This document shows, piece after piece, positions 58,919 to 64,000 of a stretch of 64,000 nucleotides of DNA. The notes beneath the pieces are model-generated. The model saw only the letters and a list, made by a program, of their open reading frames with translations, had not been told where the DNA came from and did no database searches. The translations under genes and the position numbers were made by a program. This DNA is from Torymus aiolomorphi (taxonomy: Eukaryota; Arthropoda; Insecta; Hymenoptera; Torymidae). Position 1 is the stretch's first letter. Each line of letters opens with the position of its first letter. The stretch is taken from positions 115,522,011-115,586,010 of the forward strand of contig CM070877.1 of the NCBI GenBank assembly GCA_036365515.1. Reading direction: 5' to 3'.

Positions 58919-59283
58919 CATTAAAAATATTACTTATGTCGACTGCAATTTAATATCAACTGATAAGAATTTTTCCATCGGTCTTACAGTCTTACAAATT
59001 AAATTAAAATAATTAATAAGTCCCTGAGGAGGAGCCGGAGCAGGCTCGAAACGTCGGACAATGTGGTGGTGGTGGGCAGTCAGATCGTCCTTTGCTAACA
59101 AAGTTTTTTCCAGATTTTAATTAAGTTTTTATTTCAGATTCTGCGGGGGTGATTATAAACAAGGGCAATCTGACTGCCATAAATATTAATTATTTTAATT
59201 TAATTTGTAAGACTGTAAGACCGATGGAAAAATTCTTATCAGTTGATATTAAATTGCAGTCGACATAAGTAATATTTTTAATG
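58919..59283. repeat. 100-bp perfect inverted repeat at the PLE3 5' end
   Basis: 58919-59018 and 59184-59283 are exact reverse complements as far as I can read. The loop holds hammerhead-like motif A. Such inverted 5' structures are known in Penelope-like elements. Confidence 0.92.
59020..59059 (+). ncRNA. Hammerhead-ribozyme-like motif A (5' terminal repeat of PLE3)
   Basis: Stem I GTCC (59020-59023) with GGAC (59056-59059). Core CTGAGGA (59024-59030) fits CTGANGA. Stem II GAGCC/GGCTC has a GGAGCA loop and one bulged G. GAAA is at 59048-59051, stem III is the self-complementary ACGT, and the cleavage position follows C59055 (GTC|GGAC). The very short stem III would need two motifs to pair, as in dimeric hammerheads of Penelope-like elements. 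Confidence 0.72.
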
Positions 59284-59315
59284 ATAAAACTAAGGTCTAT
59301 TAAAGGTGGGGTAAA

Positions 59316-61771
59316 ATGTTTTTTAGAGATATATATGGGATTTATGGGAAGGTGGTAAAAGATTATTGCTCAAAATGGGTAAAAATGGTTTTAAGGATTG
59401 TAATTTTAAAGGAGCAACTCACTTTTCTTCTAAGGTGTAAAAAATCAAATATTTTTCCTAAACATATTGGAAAAAAATTTGATGATAAGGGTTTTTATCG
59501 GGATTACAATAAAAGATTTTCTTATGATCTACGGAAAAATATTTTCTTTTTCAAAAATAAATTACTTAACTTAGAAATTAGAGATTTGAATTTTGAAATT
59601 AATCGTTTGAATAAATATTTATTAGAGCTTGAAAGATATTTATATAATAAAATAGAACAGAATGATTTGCAAGAATTTTTTCGTGGTCAAAAGAGGCACT
59701 TTGAAAAAGTAAAATATAACCATAGGAGTAAATTAAAAAGAAAATTTGAATATTTAAAGCATAGAAAACACTCTCAGGTCAATCAAACTAACAATGTTAA
59801 TAAGGATTGGTTTAGAAATTTAACTGACAAAGTAATACCAGAAGAAGTGGTAAATATCATGTCAAAGGGTGCTAAATTTGGAATATCATATTCAAGTAAA
59901 TCTCTTCCGATCAAGAATATCATCGCTGAGGTAGAAAGTAGTATGAGTAGTTTTAATCTGGAGTTTAAAAAAGAATGTAGGCGTTCTTTAGTTAAAGTTG
60001 TTGATAATTTTAAAAGAGAACATAGATTTGATAATTATTTGAATAGTAATTTATTCCATGAATTAAAAATAACGAAGAAATTCTTGAGAGAGAATCCGAA
60101 TATGATCTTCCAAAAAGCAGATAAAGGAAATGTAACTGTAGTTTCGGATAAAAGGGATTATATTAATAAAATTCAACTTATGTTGGAGGATGATACCACT
60201 TATGTGAAAATTAGGAATCCACATATCAATAGACTACAAGATAAATTGAAAGAATTATTGATGCATTGGAAAACAAAAGCTTATATTAAAGATAGTATGT
60301 TTAAATATTTAAAATGTGAAAATGGCACTGTAGCTAAATGTTATGGGCTTCCTAAGATTCACAAAGAACAGTTGACATATAGAATAATAATATCATCGAT
60401 AAATTTTCCGACGTATAGACTTGCTAGATTTTTGTCTAATATATTGTTCAAGATAGTGGGTAAAACAAATTCATATATTAAAGATAGTTGGAGTTTTTAT
60501 GGTATAATGAAAGATATTATTATTCCGAATGATCATAGGATGGTTTCATTGGATGTAGTATCTTTGTTTACAAATATACCTTTAGAGTTGTTGAATGATA
60601 TTATACAAGATAAATGGTCTGAAATTAAAGTACATACTAGTTTAACAAAAGATGAATTTATAAAGGCACTTAATTTGGTTTTTAAAAACACAATTTTTTC
60701 TTTTTGATAATAGTCTATATGAACAAAGATATGGTTGTCCAATGGGATCACCTTTGTCACCTGTTATAGCCAATTTAGTAATGGAAAAATTGGAAAGTAT
60801 TGCTTTGTCTAAGTTGGTTTTTCAGCCAATTATTTTTAAAAGATATGTTGATGACATTTTTGCAGTTGTACCAGAATGTTTTGTGGATGAAATGGTGGAT
60901 GTGTTTAATTCTATCCATGATAGAATTAAATTCACAAAAGAAGTTGAGAAAGATTATCAATTGAGTTTTTAGATATTAGAGTCATTAGAGGTAATAATAA
61001 TAGAGTGAAATTAGATTGGTATAGAAAACCTACATGGTCAGGTAGATTTTTAAATTTTGATTCTCACCACCAATTCGGAAACAAGACAGGTGCGATCAAA
61101 GGTGTCATTGACAGAGCGATTAAATTGTCACATAAAGATTTTAGAAAAAGAATTTAAATTTAGTTAGAGAAACATTTATTAAAAATAGTTATCCCGTAAA
61201 ATTTATTGATAAAATGATTGATGAGAGAGTGTGGGAAATTTATAATGGTGGATTGAAGCAGCGGGTAGATAATCAAACAAGGAATAGAAATGGAAAGAAT
61301 GCATATTTTAGTTTACCATATGTTAGAGGTTTGTCGGAAAGGATTAGAAGGGTTTTTAGTAAACATAATATTCAAGTTTTCTTTAGAAATGATAATAATT
61401 TAGAAAGGTTATTTAGTAATTGTAAAGACAAGGATGATAAATGTTTGAAATCGGGAGTTGTTTATAAAATTAATTGTAGGGATTGTAATGGTTGTTATAT
61501 TGGTCAAACGGGTAGATATTTGAAAAAGAGAATATATGAACATCAATATAGTTTACGCAGCTCAAGTTGTACATCGGGTTTGAAAGAACATTGTTTAAAT
61601 AGTTTGCATTCTTTCGATTTTGGGAGTGTGGATATTTTGGAACAGGGGATTAAGAATAAATATAAGAGGGAAAGCCTTGAAAGTATTCACATTCTAAGAA
61701 ATCGGAATAATGTAAATTTAATGATAGAGTCAAGTAAATTAGATAACATTTATCATTCTTTATTAATTTAA
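59316..61771 (+). pseudogene. PLE3 reverse transcriptase + GIY-YIG endonuclease
   Basis: Starts MFFRDIYGIYGKVV (59316). A lysine-rich N-terminal half (~1-270) precedes RT: FQKADKGNVTVVSDKRDY, CYGLPKIHKEQLTYR, RMVSLDVVSLFTNIP (motif A), then after a frameshift near 60695-60706 GCPMGSPLSPVIANLVME (motif B) and FKRYVDDIFAVV (motif C). A second frameshift near 60968 is followed by DWYRKPTWSGRFLNF and GVIDRAIKLS, and a third near 61147 by DERVWEIYNGG and the GIY-YIG domain (VVYKINCRDCNGCYIGQTGR, KKRIYEHQ), to TAA 61769-61771. All three breaks are single-base shifts in T or A runs. About 818 codons in all, a usual length for the family. No nonsense codon otherwise. Confidence 0.9.
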
Positions 61772-61879
61772 GTGAGAATGGCAAGTTGGAGAGGTGAATG
61801 TGGAGGGTGGTGGGGTAAGAGAAAACAAGGGGGTATGGGTGCATGGTATATAAGGAGGTGTATCGCGGGTTTTATTTCA

Positions 61880-61914
61880 GTCCCTGAGGAGGAGCCGGAG
61901 CAGGCTCGAAACGT

Positions 61915-61915
<1 letters not shown>
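61880..61915 (+). ncRNA. Hammerhead-like motif B, ending at the cleavage position
   Basis: GTCC, CTGAGGA, stem II and GAAACGTC as in motif A, but the sequence stops after C61915 and continues as poly(A). The 3' half of stem I (GGAC) is missing. Confidence 0.7.
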
Positions 61916-61949
<34 letters not shown>

Positions 61950-61958
61950 AAAAAAAGG
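61916..61958 (+). repeat. Poly(A) tract between hammerhead-like motifs
   Basis: 32 A residues (61916-61947), then GG, seven A and GG before motif C. Confidence 0.95.
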
Positions 61959-61998
61959 GTCCCTGAGGAGGAGCCGGAGCAGGCTCGAAACGTCGGAC
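61959..61998 (+). ncRNA. Hammerhead-like motif C (3' terminal repeat of PLE3)
   Basis: Same as motif A, including GGAC at 61995-61998. Followed by the copy of the 5' terminal region up to 62179. Confidence 0.72.
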
Positions 61999-62455
61999 AA
62001 TGTGGTGGTGGTGGGCAGTCAGATCGTCCTTTGCTAACAAAGTTTTTTCCAGATTTTAATTAAGTTTTTATTTCAGATTCTGCGGGGGTGATTATAAACA
62101 AGGGCAATCTGACTGCCATAAATATTAATTATTTTAATTTAATTTGTAAGACTGTAAGACCGATGGAAAAATTCTTATCAGTAATTTTTATAATTTTCAT
62201 AGCAAATTTCATTTTTTAAATAATAATTTTTATTATATTTGTAGCCAATTTTATTATCTGAAATAGTAATTTTTATTATTTTTACACCAATCATAAAAAG
62301 TACTATTTCAAATAGTAAAATTTGCTACAAAAATAATAAAAATTAATATTTAAAACAGGATAAATCCCACATGTTGAGTATGTCCCAGCGCTACTATAAA
62401 AGTAATAAATTTTCTTATAAAGATTAAAGTTTACAAATAAATTTTGCTCCGTCTA

Positions 62456-63200
62456 ATGAATCAACTAATATTCAATCTGTTTTTCTTACCAGTATGGAAG
62501 AACACTGACATTTCATATGACATTTCATATGACTTTAGATGATACAACACTATCACTGCTGTCCTTTCAATACCACGCTTATGTTTAACGAATAATAGGT
62601 GAACCATTACTATAAGATTTTTCTTGCCTGGTAGTATCTTATTAAAGTGAATGTTAACTTGACATATTTTAATTGGGAATGATTGATGGAAAATTACTTA
62701 GTTATAATAAGAACATTTAATTAGAGTTTATAAAATTCCTCATAATTTGTAAGGCGTATTTTGAATTGTTCATATAAGTGTGATTAAGGAAGATGAAAAA
62801 ATTGGACATTAGACGCTATTAGGCATTATAAACTAAGGAATAAACTAGCTTATCCAATATAGTTTATCCGATGTCCAATTTTTTTCAGTTAGCATCAGTA
62901 TCATCAGTAGCAAAGCCCTGCAAAATGCCAATGCTCTTTCATATTTATCCCTCGCGTCATAAGAATTGTAACGTACCGAAGTAATGACAGCTCTCAGATT
63001 TGAGTCTACACCTTAATAATTGAGTTGACTTGTATGAAACTAGATGTCGTTACTTGGTAGTTATTAACAATTTTTAAGAGTTCGTGTACTGGACTCGAGC
63101 GATTTATCGGTTTTGGGATTTTCCTCCAATCTCAGGGTTAGATACCGACGCGCAGTGTGCCGGAGTCTGTGCCGTCGACACAGATAAAAGGTAGGTAGGT
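62456..63200. other. A+T-rich DNA with one small palindrome
   Basis: 62790-62880 is a relative of the palindrome at 52717-52845 (AAATTGGAC.T.AGACG ... CCGATGTCCAATTTTTT). A TGAATCAACTAATATTCAATC module seen elsewhere (43640, 52460) occurs at ~62457. Otherwise nothing recognised. Confidence 0.55.
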
Positions 63201-63207
63201 GATGCAG

Positions 63208-63345
63208 GTAAGTATTTAGCGCTGATTGGCTGCTACCGTGCTGCGTTGGAATCGGGTAAGTAGTTAGCGCTGATTGGCTGCTACCGTGCCGATAGAAAGG
63301 ATTGCCGAGTAAATAATCGGCGCTGAGGGCCGACTATCGTGCCGT
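63208..63345 (+). repeat. Short tandem repeat, ~55 bp x 2.5
   Basis: GGTAAGTA(T/G)TTAGCGCTGATTGG is followed by CTGCTACCGTGC, twice (63208, 63254), and then by a diverged third unit (TCGGCGCTGAGGGCCGACTATCGTGCCG). Confidence 0.85.
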
Positions 63346-64000
63346 AGGAGGTCGGTAAGGTAGAGTTCCTTGGGTAGGTTAAGGTTAGGTTTATAATTGA
63401 CATTTTACTTAAAGACAAATATGATATTAAATGAGTTTATTTTGATGATAAATAGGAACAGATTACAAGAGTATATTTACAATATTTTAACGAGCGCAAG
63501 AGGTCGCCAGCATCACTCACCTAAGCGCAATGCTTTTGGGAGAGTGTTCAAGGCAGTAGCTCTAAAATTTTGGACGCCGACCCCAGGAATATTTTCTTTT
63601 CATTCCTGCTAAAAATGAGAACTCTCTTTTTACCTTTATCCCCTATATCCTCCCATACTGATATAGCGACGCCTCAATCTAATTAACTTAACTGCGTAAA
63701 TATGTATATATATTGAAAGGATTATTGGGAATAAGGGTTTATAACAACTAGGCTTAATGATACCTTATTGAAACACGAACGATAAGTAGAGTCACAATAA
63801 TTTAGTTTATTAGTTATAATATTATTAAGAAATATTTGATTATTTATTATTAAAAATATATATAGATCATTAACTAATTTAATTTAATTATATTATCCCG
63901 TCTTTAAATATAATTTTCTTATTTCAATTTTAATAATCCCTTCTACTATAAATAGATCCGATTAACAAATCCCCGATAGGTTGTTCCTTATTCCACTTTA
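63346..64000. other. Unassigned right edge
   Basis: No gene or repeat that I can support; A+T-rich after ~63620. Confidence 0.5.

Larger units (their letters stand above)
58919..62179 (+). mobile_element. Penelope-like element PLE3, nearly complete
   Basis: Flanked by the 12-bp direct repeat AGTAATTTTTAT (58907-58918, 62180-62191), confirmed by the empty foldback at ~43200-43260. Order: 100-bp inverted repeat arm (58919-59018), hammerhead-like motif A, ~125-bp terminal region, second arm (59184-59283), ORF with RT and GIY-YIG, motif B, poly(A), motif C and a copy of the terminal region ending CTTATC. The 5' and 3' copies of 59056-59238 look identical. This is the expected build of a Penelope-like element with terminal repeats. 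Very young by its intact ends. Confidence 0.92.
58797..62455. mobile_element. Foldback element split by PLE3
   Basis: Left arm 58797-58918 and right part 62192-62455 together equal the foldback at 42953-43330. Outer ends (A)CGGAGAAAAATTTATTTG and CAAATAAATTTTGCTCCGT. Confidence 0.88.

Overview
The window looks like A+T-rich nuclear DNA of an arthropod, most likely an insect. A hymenopteran or similar genome would fit, but nothing here fixes the species. Evidence is the set of eukaryotic mobile elements (mariner, R1-clade LINE, Penelope-like, DIRS-like), spliceosomal-type introns and abundant simple repeats. I found no convincing conserved host housekeeping gene. Almost everything recognisable is mobile DNA or its debris, much of it nested.

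Layout. 1-4160: an A+T-rich satellite of ~291-bp monomers with a 2035-bp higher-order repeat. 4.2-9.3 kb: diverged duplications, a tRNA-like relic, a ~120-bp tandem repeat, a hairpin/(TG)n repeat and a 5'-truncated Penelope-like element (PLE1). 9.3-14.4 kb: DIRS-like RNase H relic, a CpG-rich block and small inverted-repeat elements. 14.41-26.12 kb: an R1-clade LINE sitting inside a (CATA)n microsatellite. It is split by a 4.96-kb DDE transposon (17803-22766; 405-bp TIRs, 6-bp TSD), which itself holds a smaller composite foldback element, and by a GA-rich intron-like insert (23458-25191). 27.7-29.0 kb: mariner 1. 29.7-32.2 kb: PLE2, with an inverted 5' part. 32.7-40.5 kb: small foldbacks, two elements flanked by TTAA, and a 1.1-kb hexamer array. 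40.5-43.3 kb: a composite inverted-repeat element carrying a small multi-exon gene. 43.3-58.5 kb: a region of palindromes within palindromes (outer symmetry ~47.9-58.5 kb, centre ~53.67 kb), with mariner 2 and a TG...CA LTR-like insertion inside. 58.8-62.45 kb: PLE3, a nearly complete Penelope-like element with hammerhead-ribozyme-like motifs, inserted in a foldback element. 62.5-64 kb: a short tandem repeat and unassigned DNA.

Best candidates for something new: (1) PLE3 carries three copies of a hammerhead-like motif, and one copy ends exactly at the predicted cleavage position and continues into poly(A). (2) The inverted-repeat element at 40.5-43.0 kb carries a spliced-looking gene built from duplicated exon+intron modules, and a shorter copy at 20.9-21.8 kb has lost that gene. 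(3) Several unrelated foldbacks have a GCGAAGC-like mini-hairpin at their centre. (4) The 47.9-58.5 kb region has hierarchical palindromes. All calls come from reading the sequence; no database search or folding program was run.
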